A stretch of DNA of 64,000 nucleotides from Carboxydothermus pertinax (GTDB lineage: Bacteria; Bacillota; Z-2901; Carboxydothermales; Carboxydothermaceae): NCBI RefSeq assembly GCF_001950255.1, contig NZ_BDJK01000055.1:114509-178508 (forward strand), given 5' to 3'. Below are positions 40,774-50,330 of the stretch, in pieces. Positions within the stretch are counted from its first letter, which is position 1; the number at the start of each line of letters is the position of its first letter. The position numbers were made by a program, and so were the translations under genes. The notes under the pieces are model-generated. The model was given only the letters and a program-made list of their open reading frames with translations. It made no database searches and had not been told where the DNA came from.

Positions 40774-41583
40774 ATGAACAAAAATCACTGGCACTTGGAA
40801 GATATCAAAAAGCAAAGCCGCTTTTTTAACCAATTAGATCCAAGGGTAAAGGTTTTAGGCTTTTTTTTATTAATTATCTTAAGTAGTATGCTAAAAAATT
40901 TTATACCACTTTTCCTTAATTTATGCTTGGCATTTATACTGGTACTTCTGGCCCGTTTGCCATTAAGCTTTTTAGCTAGCAGATTTTTATACTTTTTTGT
41001 TTTTGCTGGAATTTTTATAGTAATATTGCCGCTGGTTACTCCGGGGGAGCAGGCTTTTGCCTTGGGACCTATTATCTTTTCCAAGGCGGGGCTTATAAAA
41101 GGGGCAGTAATTGGACTTAGACTTATTGCTATCTGGCTGTATATTTCTTTAATGCTTGGAAGTACTGGCTTTCGCGATTTTCTTTGGGCTCTTTTCCGTT
41201 TACGTTTACCCCAGGAGTTTATCGGTATTATCGAATTTATGTTACGTTATTTAGCTTTATTTACTGAGGAATTTAAAAAGGCCCAAACCGCAAGGAAGGC
41301 GCGGCTTTTTCAAGAAGGTAAAAGCTTATGGCATAAAAGAACTTTTAAAGTTTTAGGACAAACCGTTGGGATGCTTTTTTACCGGGCTTACTTACGGGGT
41401 GAGCGGGTACACCGGGCGATGCTGGCTCGGGGGTTTCGCGGGCAGTGGCCGGTGCTTGAGGAAAAAAGTATAGGGCAAAGGGATCTTGTATTTTTTTTGT
41501 TGCTGGTGTTTTGGGTTTTAACGTTACTTGATTTTGAAAACAGGGGACTTGCCTGGCAGCTAATTTGGAGGTTGATAGGATGA
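40774..41583 (+). CDS. cbiQ: Cobalt/nickel ECF transporter, transmembrane subunit CbiQ
   Basis: A 269-residue membrane protein with the ECF T-component pattern: NQLDPRVKVLGFFLLIILSS, several helices, and the coupling motif ARKARLFQEG and RGERVHRAMLARGFRG. It couples ATP hydrolysis by CbiO to CbiMN. AGAGGGGTG supports ATG 40774; the longer frame from 40684 crosses the hairpin. It overlaps cbiO by 4 bases (ATGA). Confidence 0.94.
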   Translation: MNKNHWHLEDIKKQSRFFNQLDPRVKVLGFFLLIILSSMLKNFIPLFLNLCLAFILVLLARLPLSFLASRFLYFFVFAGIFIVILPLVTPGEQAFALGPIIFSKAGLIKGAVIGLRLIAIWLYISLMLGSTGFRDFLWALFRLRLPQEFIGIIEFMLRYLALFTEEFKKAQTARKARLFQEGKSLWHKRTFKVLGQTVGMLFYRAYLRGERVHRAMLARGFRGQWPVLEEKSIGQRDLVFFLLLVFWVLTLLDFENRGLAWQLIWRLIG

Positions 41584-42392
41584 AGCTTGCGGTGGAAATA
41601 GAAAATTTATCGTTTGTTTATCCCGATGGGAATAGGGCTTTGGATGGAGTATCTTTTTTAGTTCCAAAAGGCTTAAAAACGGTCATTTTAGGTCCCAATG
41701 GAGCGGGTAAGTCAACTTTACTTTTACATTTAAATGGTCTTCATACCCCGAGTCATGGGAAAGTGAAGATCTTTGGAAAAGTAATTGGTGAGGAAAATAT
41801 GCGGGAGATTCGAAAAAACGTGGGACTTGTTTTTCAGGATCCTGATGACCAGCTTTTTGCTCCTACCATTTTTGATGATGTGGCGTTTGGGCCCCAGAAC
41901 CTAGAACTTGAGAAAAATGCAATCCTAAGACGGGTTGAGGAAGCATTAAAAGCGGTAGACATGTGGGAATTAAGGGAAAGACCGCCCCATCATTTGAGTT
42001 TAGGCCAGAAGAAACGGGCCGCAATTGCTGGAGTTTTGGCTATGGAACCGGCGATTGTGGTGTTAGACGAACCTATGGCATATCTTGACCCAAGGGGCCA
42101 GGAGGAAATTACAGCTATTTTAAATAAGTTGCAAGAAGAAGGAAAAACTGTAATTGTAAGCACTCACGACCTGGATTGGGCTCTTGAATGGGCCGATTAT
42201 GTGGTGGTTTTAAATTCCGGCCGGGTAGTGGCTGAGGGGGATAAAGGACTTTTAACCAATCGCCGCTTATTAGAACAAAATGGTTTAAAAGCGCCAATAC
42301 TGGTAAAACTTTTTGAAGATTTTGAGGAGAAGTTGGGAATCCCGATGAGCTTGGAAGAAGCAAAGAAAAAGCTTAAAAGACTTGTTTTTTAA
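41580..42392 (+). CDS. cbiO: Cobalt/nickel ECF transporter ATPase CbiO
   Basis: A 270-residue ATPase: Walker A LGPNGAGKST near residue 36, Q-loop VFQDPDDQLFAPTIFDDVAFGP, signature LSLGQKKR near 141, Walker B IVVLDEPMAYLDP near 161, and H-loop STHDLDWA. This is the CbiO/EcfA pattern. GGAGG precedes ATG 41580. A terminator follows directly, closing the operon. Confidence 0.95.
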   Translation: MKLAVEIENLSFVYPDGNRALDGVSFLVPKGLKTVILGPNGAGKSTLLLHLNGLHTPSHGKVKIFGKVIGEENMREIRKNVGLVFQDPDDQLFAPTIFDDVAFGPQNLELEKNAILRRVEEALKAVDMWELRERPPHHLSLGQKKRAAIAGVLAMEPAIVVLDEPMAYLDPRGQEEITAILNKLQEEGKTVIVSTHDLDWALEWADYVVVLNSGRVVAEGDKGLLTNRRLLEQNGLKAPILVKLFEDFEEKLGIPMSLEEAKKKLKRLVF

Positions 42393-42418
42393 CCGGTATG
42401 GATGTACCGGTTATTTTT
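42391..42418 (+). terminator. Intrinsic terminator of the cbi operon
   Basis: AACCGGTA 42391-42398 pairs with TACCGGTT 42405-42412, followed by ATTTTTG; it overlaps the cbiO stop. Confidence 0.8.
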
Positions 42419-42520
42419 GTATACATTAAAGTAAGCTATTGACAAATAGATTAATAATATAGAATAATATAAACATTCAAAAAATAAAAAATATTATAAA
42501 ATAATATGGGAGGGGATATT

Positions 42521-44128
42521 TTGGCAATTGAAGTTAATCGTCAACTTTTAACACCGCTTTGGTTTTTAAAAAGAGCAACTCTAGTTTTCCCGGAAAAAAC
42601 TGCTGTCGTAGATGGGGAAAGAAAATTTACTTATCGGGAGTTTAATGAAAGAGTTAATCGCTTAGCTTCTGCTTTAAAAAAATACGGGATTGGCAAAGGG
42701 GATAAAGTAGCTTATCTTGCTCCCAATATTCACCCCTTTTTAGAAGGCCATTATGGGGTACCGCTAGCGCGGGCGGTGCTGGTTAGTATTAACACTCGGC
42801 TTACCTCCAAGGAAATCCTCTATATTTTAAATCATTCCGAAAGTAAGATTTTAATTGTTGATTCCGAACTCGCTTCTTTAATTGAACCCATTTATGATGA
42901 ATTGGAAACAGTGGAAAAGGTTGTAATAATTAATCAGGTTCCAAAAGAAACACAACTTAATGCAATAGATTATGAGCAGTTTTTGGCTGAGGGAGACCCG
43001 CAGGATTTGCCAATACCTATTGAAGACGAGTTTGAACCTATTACTTTAAATTATACTTCTGGAACTACCGGATTTCCCAAGGGAGTCCAGTATACCCATC
43101 GGGGAGCGTATTTAAATAGTCTTTCTGAAATAATCGAAATGGGATTAAATCAGTATTCAAAATATCTCTGGATTTTACCAATGTTTCACTGTAATGGCTG
43201 GTGTTTTACCTGGGCAGTAACTGCCGTAGGCGCAACTCATTATTGTTTTAGAAAATTTGAGCCGGAGAAGGCCCTGGAGATTATTGAAAAAGAAAAAATA
43301 ACAAATTTCTGTGGTGCGCCGGTAGTTTTTAATGCCATGACTGCTTCCCAAAAAGCGGAAGGGTTGAAATTTAGCCATCCAGTTCGGTCCTTCATCGCAG
43401 GCGCAGCTCCATCACCTACAATTATTAGTAAAATGGAACGTCTGGGGGTGGAGGTTGTCCACGTTTATGGTTTAACCGAGGTTTATGGACCCTTTACCGT
43501 GTGTGAATGGCATCCGGAATGGGATAACTTCTCCGCTGAGGAAAAGGCTGTTTACAAAGCAAGGCAGGGAGTGCCTATGGTGACTACCGGTGAAGTTAGA
43601 GTGGTGGATGCCGAAATGAATGATGTTCCAGCTGATGGTAAAACCATGGGGGAAATTATTATGCGCGGAAACGGCGTAATGGCCGGATATTATAAAGCTC
43701 CAGAAGATACTGCTAAGGCTTTTGCCGGAGGCTGGTTTCACAGTGGTGATTTAGCCGTGATGCATCCTAACGGGTATATAGAAATTATGGATCGCTCAAA
43801 GGATATTATTATTTCTGGTGGAGAAAATATTTCTTCGGTGGAGGTAGAAAATGTTCTATATTCTCATCCTGACGTGTATGAAGTGGCGGTGGTTGCCTCA
43901 CCGGATGATCGCTGGGGTGAGGTACCCAAGGCGTTTGTAGTTTTAAGGGAAGGGGCTAAAGTTACTCCCGAAGAGTTAATAGCTTTTTGTCGCCAGAAAA
44001 TGGCTGGATTTAAGATTCCAAAGAAAATTGAATTTGTTAACGCGTTGCCCAAGACCCCCACAGGTAAGATACAAAAATTTGTCTTAAGAAACTTAGAATG
44101 GAAAGGGGAAAGAAAAGTAAAAGGTTAA
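42521..44128 (+). CDS. Medium/long-chain acyl-CoA ligase (AMP-binding)
   Basis: A 535-residue adenylate-forming enzyme. The P-loop-like motif LNYTSGTTGFPKGVQYTH near residue 176, HVYGLTEVYGP, GEIIMRGNGVMAGYYK, WFHSGDLAVMHPNGYIEIMDRSKDIIISGGENIS and the C-terminal lysine in PKTPTGKIQKF are all intact. It activates a carboxylic acid to acyl-AMP, then acyl-CoA; the closest general relatives are medium-chain or aromatic acid ligases. GGGAGGGG fits TTG 42521; ATG 42506 overlaps that site. A TTGACA at 42439 and TAGAAT near 42460 may be its promoter. Confidence 0.92.
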   Translation: MAIEVNRQLLTPLWFLKRATLVFPEKTAVVDGERKFTYREFNERVNRLASALKKYGIGKGDKVAYLAPNIHPFLEGHYGVPLARAVLVSINTRLTSKEILYILNHSESKILIVDSELASLIEPIYDELETVEKVVIINQVPKETQLNAIDYEQFLAEGDPQDLPIPIEDEFEPITLNYTSGTTGFPKGVQYTHRGAYLNSLSEIIEMGLNQYSKYLWILPMFHCNGWCFTWAVTAVGATHYCFRKFEPEKALEIIEKEKITNFCGAPVVFNAMTASQKAEGLKFSHPVRSFIAGAAPSPTIISKMERLGVEVVHVYGLTEVYGPFTVCEWHPEWDNFSAEEKAVYKARQGVPMVTTGEVRVVDAEMNDVPADGKTMGEIIMRGNGVMAGYYKAPEDTAKAFAGGWFHSGDLAVMHPNGYIEIMDRSKDIIISGGENISSVEVENVLYSHPDVYEVAVVASPDDRWGEVPKAFVVLREGAKVTPEELIAFCRQKMAGFKIPKKIEFVNALPKTPTGKIQKFVLRNLEWKGERKVKG

Positions 44129-44133
44129 TTTTA

Positions 44134-44161
44134 AGCCCGGTTAAATCCGGGCTTTAACCTT
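44134..44161 (+). terminator. Intrinsic terminator of the acyl-CoA ligase gene
   Basis: AGCCCGG 44134-44140 pairs with CCGGGCT 44147-44153, followed by TTAACCTTTTT. CCAGTC 44171-44176 and GACTGG 44191-44196 then form a hairpin that reaches into the ribosome binding site of the next gene. Confidence 0.75.
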
Positions 44162-44206
44162 TTTAAGCCCCCAGTCATAAAATAGTAAACGACTGGAGGG
44201 AGTTTA

Positions 44207-45406
44207 ATGGCTTTGGAAATAAAAGCCCGAGGTAATTTTTTTTATAGATTTACCGCTTTTATGGGACCGGCATTTTTAGTTAGTATTGGTTATATAGATC
44301 CGGGAAATTGGGCGGCAAATTTTGCCGGTGGTTCTCGTTATGGTTCTATTATGTTATTCATTGTCTTATTATGCAATTTTTTGGCTATTTTGTTTCAGTC
44401 CTTAGCTGCTTACCTAACATTAAAGACTGGAAAAAGCCTTGCGGAAAATATTGTGGAGAGATTACCGAAACCACTGGTCGCTGTTTATGGAATATTAGCA
44501 GTGATTGGAGCTATGGCTACTGATGTGGCAGAGTTTGTAGGGGCGGCATTGGGATTTAGTTTAATATTTGGGTTGGACCTTTTAAAAAGCGTTTTAATTG
44601 CTGCGTTATTTGTTATTTGTGGTTATTTTTATGAAAAACAAGGGATGCGTAAAGTTGAGCTATTAATCATGGGATTTTTAGCGTTAATAGGCCTTAGCTA
44701 TTTACTTGAGCTTATCATATTAAAACCAGAATTCAGTAGTCTTTTTTTAGGCTTTACTTTCAAGATGGATACAAATTTTCTCTTGGTTGTTCTGGGGATG
44801 CTTGGGGCTACAGTAATGCCTCATAATCTTTTTTTACACAGTGATTTAGTGGCGGAAAAGTTACGACAGAGGATTATTACGACTAAAGAGTTTCCCTTAA
44901 TTATTGTAGAGAATCTTATTGCCTTAAATTTAGCTTTTTTAGTTAATTCCGCGATGATCATTGTGGCCAAAGATATGTTTTATGACCATGGAGTTGCGGT
45001 AGATTCACTGCGGGCTACCTATCATACCCTTGAACCGGTCTTAAACGGTTGGGCGGCATTGGTTTTTGGCCTGGCATTAGTGTTTTGCGGACTTAGTTCT
45101 TCCCTAACGGGTACCCTTGCTGGACAAAATCTTTTAGAAAAATTTTTACCAGTAAATCTTTCAGTGCTTGTGAGAAAAAGCATTATCATAATTCCGGCTT
45201 TGTATTTCTTTTTAAAGGGCTTTGGGGAAATTGAACTTTTGCTTTTAAGTCAGGTGGTTCTAAGTTTTGTTTTGCCTTTTATTTTAGTAGCGTTACTTTG
45301 GTTTTTGAAAGATGTTACAAATAAATATTTACTAATGTTAAGCTGGTTTTTAACGTTTATTATAGTAATCTGTAATGGGCTTTTGCTGTGGACTTCAATT
45401 TTTTAA
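44207..45406 (+). CDS. mntH: NRAMP-family metal transporter
   Basis: A 399-residue membrane protein with about ten to eleven helices. SIGYIDPGNWAANFAGGSRYG carries the DPGN metal-binding motif in helix 1, and GMLGATVMPHNLFLHSDLV the MPHN motif of helix 6. It takes up Mn2+ or Fe2+ with protons. GGAGGG precedes ATG 44207, partly covered by a CCAGTC/GACTGG hairpin. The gene symbol follows the family and the actual metal is not proven. Confidence 0.93.
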   Translation: MALEIKARGNFFYRFTAFMGPAFLVSIGYIDPGNWAANFAGGSRYGSIMLFIVLLCNFLAILFQSLAAYLTLKTGKSLAENIVERLPKPLVAVYGILAVIGAMATDVAEFVGAALGFSLIFGLDLLKSVLIAALFVICGYFYEKQGMRKVELLIMGFLALIGLSYLLELIILKPEFSSLFLGFTFKMDTNFLLVVLGMLGATVMPHNLFLHSDLVAEKLRQRIITTKEFPLIIVENLIALNLAFLVNSAMIIVAKDMFYDHGVAVDSLRATYHTLEPVLNGWAALVFGLALVFCGLSSSLTGTLAGQNLLEKFLPVNLSVLVRKSIIIIPALYFFLKGFGEIELLLLSQVVLSFVLPFILVALLWFLKDVTNKYLLMLSWFLTFIIVICNGLLLWTSIF

Positions 45407-45458
45407 ATATATCTGGTCTGGTTATGATAAAATTAGATGTAAGACAGGAGGTTATCTA

Positions 45459-46622
45459 ATGAAGCTAAAAGTTAAGCCTGAAGATTTTATTGTCAAAGAG
45501 GAAATCACTGTACCTATCTTAAAAGAAGGAAGCTTCAAGCTGTACCTATTGGAAAAACGATTTTGGAATACGCTAGATGCCTTACAGAGGTTAGCAGCAG
45601 AAAATGGGTTAAAGCTTTCGGAAATTGGTTATGGCGGCAAGAAAGACCGCTATGGCCATACTTTTCAGTACATAACAGTACAAGCATCAAAAAATTTGTC
45701 GACCCGCGAGAAAAACTTAAACTTAACTCATATAGGGTATCTCAATACCCCATTGAGTCCGGTACTAATTGCGGGAAATCATTTTGAGATAACTTTACGG
45801 GCTCTTTCTGGAGAAGAAGGGAACAACCTATTAAAAAGGGCAGAGCAAGTCAAAAAGTATGGTTTTCCCAATTACTTTGATGACCAGCGCTTTGGTAGCT
45901 ACGATAAAGAGCAAGGTTTTTTTGCCAAAAAACTTTTGCTTGGCCATTTTAATGGGGCTTTGAAGATTTATTTAACTTCAATTTATCCCGAAGAGTCAAG
46001 GGAAGCAAAAGAAAGAAAAAAATTCTTTGCAGCTAACTGGGGTAACTGGGAGGAGTGTTTGAAAGAAGCCAAAACCCGGATTGAACGAGAAATTTTTGGT
46101 TTTTTGATGAGTTCTCCGAAAAATTTTCCGGGAGCTTTAAATTTAATTCCAAAAGAACAGTTATCCCTTTACTTTGCAGCCTATCAAGGTTATCTTTATA
46201 ATAACTTATTAAAAGAAATACTCATAAGCCAGGGTATTGGGCTAAGAGCCTATCCCGGAGCGGTTGAGGACTATTTATTTTATTTGACGTTACCGAGGAA
46301 GGCTTTTAATTACCTCAAAAGTTTAATGCTGCCAACAGCAGCGCAAAAAGTACATTTCCCCAACGAGGAAGTGCGTCGGGAGTATTTAAAAGTGTTGGAA
46401 CGGGAAAGGTTAAAAAGTGGGGATTTTAACTTAAGAAAAATCCGTAAAGTTTACTTTAAATCGTTTTTAAGACCGGCGGTGGTCATTCCTGAAGGATTTT
46501 ACATAGGAAACCTTTTAAAAGATGAACTGTATCACGGAAAGCATAAATTAGAGTTAAAATTCTTCTTGCCCCGGGGAAGTTATGCTACGATGTTAATTAA
46601 AGCTTTAAATGTTAGCTATTAG
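45459..46622 (+). CDS. truD: tRNA pseudouridine(13) synthase TruD
   Basis: A 387-residue pseudouridine synthase of the TruD family. VKPEDFIVKEE is the N-terminal signature and GYGGKKDRYGHTFQYITVQ contains the catalytic aspartate D63. GFPNYFDDQRFGSYDKEQGFFAKKLLLG is the family's long insertion motif. It isomerises U13 of tRNA-Glu. AGGAGG selects ATG 45459; the frame from 45375 lies within the mntH end. A GC-rich hairpin follows at 46635. Confidence 0.95.
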   Translation: MKLKVKPEDFIVKEEITVPILKEGSFKLYLLEKRFWNTLDALQRLAAENGLKLSEIGYGGKKDRYGHTFQYITVQASKNLSTREKNLNLTHIGYLNTPLSPVLIAGNHFEITLRALSGEEGNNLLKRAEQVKKYGFPNYFDDQRFGSYDKEQGFFAKKLLLGHFNGALKIYLTSIYPEESREAKERKKFFAANWGNWEECLKEAKTRIEREIFGFLMSSPKNFPGALNLIPKEQLSLYFAAYQGYLYNNLLKEILISQGIGLRAYPGAVEDYLFYLTLPRKAFNYLKSLMLPTAAQKVHFPNEEVRREYLKVLERERLKSGDFNLRKIRKVYFKSFLRPAVVIPEGFYIGNLLKDELYHGKHKLELKFFLPRGSYATMLIKALNVSY

Positions 46623-46634
46623 CTGCTTTATTTA

Positions 46635-46659
46635 AGCCTCCCTTATTTTGTGGGAGGCT
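46635..46659 (+). terminator. Hairpin after truD
   Basis: AGCCTCCC 46635-46642 pairs with GGGAGGCT 46652-46659. The T-run is weak (ATAATTTAT), so termination may be partial. Confidence 0.55.
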
Positions 46660-46669
46660 ATAATTTATC

Positions 46670-46807
46670 ATGTGGTCAGTGGTAAGGGCTGTGGTTTATT
46701 TTATCTTTAATTTGCCGGCAGGAGTCGGCCATGCTACTATTAAACATGTAAAATTGCCGTTGGATCTTGGAATGCTCAGGGAAGTAAGATATATTATAAG
46801 AGGGTGA
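46670..46807 (+). CDS. Possible 45-residue small protein
   Basis: An ATG frame of 45 codons with a hydrophobic opening (VVRAVVYFIFNLPAGVGHATIKH) and a basic end, ending 12 bases before the next gene. The only upstream Shine-Dalgarno-like sequence (GGGAGG) is inside the truD hairpin. It may be a genuine small membrane peptide or a chance frame. Confidence 0.25.
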   Translation: MWSVVRAVVYFIFNLPAGVGHATIKHVKLPLDLGMLREVRYIIRG

Positions 46808-46819
46808 AGGAGGATGGTG

Positions 46820-47257
46820 ATGAAGTTTGATAATCAACAGAAAATAAATAAGTATCTTTTTTCTTCGCTCCTACTTTTATTTGGTACTCCTGTAGTTTTA
46901 GCCGGGGTTTTATATTTTCAAGGGGTAAAAAATGGTTTAATCTCTAATACTGCATTTATTCTTATTGTTATTAGTTTGTACATTATAAATCTTCCGGTTT
47001 GGTTTGTTTCCCGGAAAAACTTCAAAAAACTTTTAGTAACTCTAGAAGTAACTCCCGAAACTCTAGTTTATCAAAGCCAGGAAGGAAAAAAAGTTTTTCC
47101 TAAAAGGGAAATTAAAAATATAGTATTATTAAAAGAAGGCAAATATGAAGGATTAAAAATTGTTACGACGACAGAAAACTTTTATCTCTCTCTCACTCAA
47201 TTTACTGACGGATTAAAGATTAAGGAGCAATTAGTAAATGACGGATACATCAATTAA
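46820..47257 (+). CDS. Hypothetical membrane protein with two helices
   Basis: A 145-residue protein with two transmembrane helices (FSSLLLLFGTPVVLAGVLYF, TAFILIVISLYIINLPVWFV) and a cytoplasmic beta-rich tail (VTLEVTPETLVYQSQEGKKVFPKREIKNIVLLKEGKYEGLKIVTT) like a bacterial PH domain. AAGGAGGA with 6-base spacing supports ATG 46820. It overlaps the NhaC-family gene by 20 bases and probably shares its transcript. Function unknown. Confidence 0.8.
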   Translation: MKFDNQQKINKYLFSSLLLLFGTPVVLAGVLYFQGVKNGLISNTAFILIVISLYIINLPVWFVSRKNFKKLLVTLEVTPETLVYQSQEGKKVFPKREIKNIVLLKEGKYEGLKIVTTTENFYLSLTQFTDGLKIKEQLVNDGYIN

Positions 47258-48611
47258 ACCAAAATTTACCTTTTTATCACCTTTTATAACTATTGTTGCT
47301 TTGTTCTTAGCTATAACTGTTTTTAACCTACCACCTGTTTACCCGATGGTATTGGCTTTTTTCTTGACTGTAATTTTTGCCTTAATTGATGGTTATGATT
47401 ACCGTTTTATCTACCGAGCAGCGTTAGAAGGGATAAAATCAGTCTGGACAATTATTATTATTTTTACGTTTCTTGGGGCTTTAATTGCTCTTTGGTTGGC
47501 CGGTGGTACAATTGCTACCATGATTTACTATGGCCTTAAATTGGTGGAACCAAAATTTTTTTTAGTGGAAGCTTTTTTATTAAGTGTTATTTTATCGTTA
47601 ATTCTAGGAACATCCCTTGGTACCATAAGTACTTTAGGTGTGGTATTAATGGGAATTGGACGGGGATTAAACCTACCTGTGGAAATGCTTGCGGGAGCGG
47701 TGGTAGCGGGGGCTTTTTTTGGTGACCGAATATCTCCTGCATCTTCCAGCCTTCATTTAACTGCTCAAATTACAGGGACCCAGATAGAGGATAATATAAA
47801 ACTGATGTTAAAAACTACTTACCTTCCTTTTATTCTGTCAATTTTACTTTATCTGCTTCTTGGTCATATGATTCCTGTCAAGGAAACTGCAACCACTGCA
47901 TCATATTTAAAGCTCCTTAAAAGCAATTTTATTTTAAATCCAATACTGTTGGGTTTACCTCTCTTATTTCTGGTCTTAGCGTTCCTGAAAGTTTCAATTA
48001 AAATTAACCTTTTTCTAAATATCATCATAAGTTTCCTTTTTGGTGCCCTTTGGCAAAAGATTACCTTCCAAGAGCTTTTGTTCCAAACCTTTTATGGTTA
48101 TAACGTTTCTGGCGTTAAGGCATTTTTGGCAGGAGGTGGAGTGGTAAAGTATCTTTCGTTAGTAACAATTATTTTGTTTGCTTCAGCAATGTCGGGAATT
48201 TTAAATAATGCGGGAGTTTTTACCATCCTGTTAATTAGACCTTTATCGTATTTCAAGTCATATTTTTCCCTTAGCTTTGGCATAATGATTTTAGCGGTTT
48301 TACTTTTAATGGTTACCTGTACCCAGGCCTTGGCGATTATGATTCCAGGGATGACATTGCGGGAAGAGTTTAGGCGAGTTGCCACCGCTAATGAACTGGC
48401 CAGAATTTTAGCTGATTCAGCTGTGGTATTAGCACCACTTATTCCCTGGAATATGGCAGCAATTTTATCAGGAGCAGCACTGCAGATAAATCCCAAAAGT
48501 TATATCTTGTTTGCTTTTTATCTCTTGCTTACTCCAATTACTAATTTACTGGTGAGCTTTCGAAAGCTAGGTGAGGCTTATGGACAGAAAAGGTTGGGCG
48601 ATTGTCGGTAA
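47238..48611 (+). CDS. nhaC: NhaC-family Na+/H+ antiporter
   Basis: A 457-residue transporter with about eleven helices. The conserved GTSLGTISTLGVVLMGIGRGLNLPVEMLAGAVVAGAFFGDRISPASSSLHLTAQITGT is the NhaC core. NhaC proteins exchange Na+ or an organic ion pair for H+. It starts inside the preceding gene and its 3' end overlaps the GH15 gene by 32 bases. The family assignment is firm; the actual ion is inferred. Confidence 0.92.
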   Translation: MTDTSIKPKFTFLSPFITIVALFLAITVFNLPPVYPMVLAFFLTVIFALIDGYDYRFIYRAALEGIKSVWTIIIIFTFLGALIALWLAGGTIATMIYYGLKLVEPKFFLVEAFLLSVILSLILGTSLGTISTLGVVLMGIGRGLNLPVEMLAGAVVAGAFFGDRISPASSSLHLTAQITGTQIEDNIKLMLKTTYLPFILSILLYLLLGHMIPVKETATTASYLKLLKSNFILNPILLGLPLLFLVLAFLKVSIKINLFLNIIISFLFGALWQKITFQELLFQTFYGYNVSGVKAFLAGGGVVKYLSLVTIILFASAMSGILNNAGVFTILLIRPLSYFKSYFSLSFGIMILAVLLLMVTCTQALAIMIPGMTLREEFRRVATANELARILADSAVVLAPLIPWNMAAILSGAALQINPKSYILFAFYLLLTPITNLLVSFRKLGEAYGQKRLGDCR

Positions 48612-50298
48612 TGGTATTACAGCTGCTTTAATTGATAGTGAATGCAGAATATGCTGGCTTTGCCTGCCAAAATTTGATGGTTTACCAGTATTTGCAAAAG
48701 CCTTATCGCCAAAGGTGGGTGGAGGATTATCCCTTTATTTAGGGCAAAAGGTTAAAACTAAAGAACAGAAATATTTGGAAGAGGCTGCTGTGGTAGAAAC
48801 CACAATGGTTTCAGAGTTTGGGGAATTTAAAATTATTGATTATATGCCGTGGGGAAAGAATCTTCTTGTTCGAGAGATTTATGGTGATGTGGAAAAGGTA
48901 GAAGTTAGGGTAGAATTAACTCAATTTTATTATCTTAGGTTTAGCGTAAAAAAAACCGAGCGGCAGTGGCAGATAGAAGGCCCTGGCGTAGGGGTTTTTA
49001 TAGATGTTAGGAAAATTACCAGCAATAGGATGCAGGTTGTATTAAGCTATGGGCATAATTTAGAACAAGCAATTAAGGCTTTTGCTACATTGAGCGAAGA
49101 TGAGCTTTTTGAAGTGCTAAGTTTTTGGCAACGTTGGTTTTTACAAAAAAGGAAGTTGAAAAACCTCACTCCTTCCTGGCAAGCGTTTTATGACCGAAGC
49201 CTTATGGTTTTAAAACTTTTAACCTATGAGCCTACCGGTGCTATAGTTGCGGCGCCTACTGCCTCTTTTCCGGCGTATCCTAACGGAGAGGATAATTGGG
49301 ATTACCGGTTTTGCTGGCTAAGAGATGGTTTTTACTCTGCTTATGCTTTTGATTTGGCGGGATTTCATGAGGAGTCCAGGAAATTTTACGAGTTTTCTTT
49401 AAAGCTTTTAGAGAAAGCGGACCACTATGAAAATCCTTTGTATACTATTGATGGTTATTGTTCCTATGAAATTTTAATGCCAGAATTATCCGGACCTGAA
49501 GGTGAAAAACCAATTCGTTTTGGTAATAAAGCGGCGGAACAACTTCAGCTCGACAATGAAGGGAATATCGTTTATGGTTTGTGGAAACATTGGCTGATGA
49601 CCAGAGATACGGAGTTTTTAGCCAGTGCCTATCCGAAAATAAAAAAAGCTTTAAAATTTACTGTCCAAAACTGGTATAAACCGGAACACGGCATCTGGGA
49701 GTTTCGGGATAAAAAACGCCAGTGGGTTTTTGGTAAAGTTATGTGTTATGCAGGTATGGTTGCTGGGGCAAAAATTGCCTCCGTCTTAAAAGAATATCCA
49801 AAGGCCAGGGAATATTTAAGAACTGCCTGGCAAATAAAAGAAAATCTTTTAGCCTATGGATATAACAAAGAAAAACAAGCTTTTTTGCAGCACTATGCTC
49901 CCGATGCTCCAGCGGATAGTTCGGTTTTAGCATTATCGGAGTTTAACCTATTACCGGCTGAAGATGAAAGAATGGTTAATACTGTAAAGTACATTGAGCA
50001 AAAACTTAATTTTCACGGAGCGATCTTACGTTTTGAAAGAGCGGTATTACCTTTTTATCTTTGTACTTTTTGGTTGATTCGCCAGTATTTGAGAATGGGG
50101 GAATTAAAAAAGGCAGCAAAACTTTTAGAAACAACACTTAAATCAACAACTCCTTTGCATCTTATGGCTGAACACTACGACCCCAGGACCCGAGAACAAT
50201 GGGGGAACTTTCCCCAGGGTTTTAGTCATGAAGAGCTTATCCGTACTTTAATTTTTTATGATAAAATAATGGGAAAACAGAAGGGGTATAAGGGCTAA
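48580..50298 (+). CDS. Glycoside hydrolase family 15 (glucoamylase/trehalase-like)
   Basis: A 572-residue GH15 enzyme with an N-terminal beta-sandwich (GNGITAALIDSECRICWLCLPKFDGLPVFAKAL, residues 1-190) and an (alpha/alpha)6 barrel. YPNGEDNWDYRFCWLRDGFYSAYAFDLAG holds the substrate-binding WLRD motif, and DPRTREQWGNFPQGFSHEELI contains the catalytic base glutamate region. No signal peptide, so it acts inside the cell, probably on trehalose, maltose or glycogen fragments. AGGTGAGG fits ATG 48580. It overlaps the antiporter gene. Confidence 0.93.
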   Translation: MDRKGWAIVGNGITAALIDSECRICWLCLPKFDGLPVFAKALSPKVGGGLSLYLGQKVKTKEQKYLEEAAVVETTMVSEFGEFKIIDYMPWGKNLLVREIYGDVEKVEVRVELTQFYYLRFSVKKTERQWQIEGPGVGVFIDVRKITSNRMQVVLSYGHNLEQAIKAFATLSEDELFEVLSFWQRWFLQKRKLKNLTPSWQAFYDRSLMVLKLLTYEPTGAIVAAPTASFPAYPNGEDNWDYRFCWLRDGFYSAYAFDLAGFHEESRKFYEFSLKLLEKADHYENPLYTIDGYCSYEILMPELSGPEGEKPIRFGNKAAEQLQLDNEGNIVYGLWKHWLMTRDTEFLASAYPKIKKALKFTVQNWYKPEHGIWEFRDKKRQWVFGKVMCYAGMVAGAKIASVLKEYPKAREYLRTAWQIKENLLAYGYNKEKQAFLQHYAPDAPADSSVLALSEFNLLPAEDERMVNTVKYIEQKLNFHGAILRFERAVLPFYLCTFWLIRQYLRMGELKKAAKLLETTLKSTTPLHLMAEHYDPRTREQWGNFPQGFSHEELIRTLIFYDKIMGKQKGYKG

Positions 50299-50330
50299 AA
50301 TTAAATGAATTTATAAAACTCGCCCAAAAC

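Noticed and set aside
44162-44206. yybP-ykoY manganese riboswitch before mntH
   Set aside because: Only a 6-base-pair hairpin is present, without the conserved loops.
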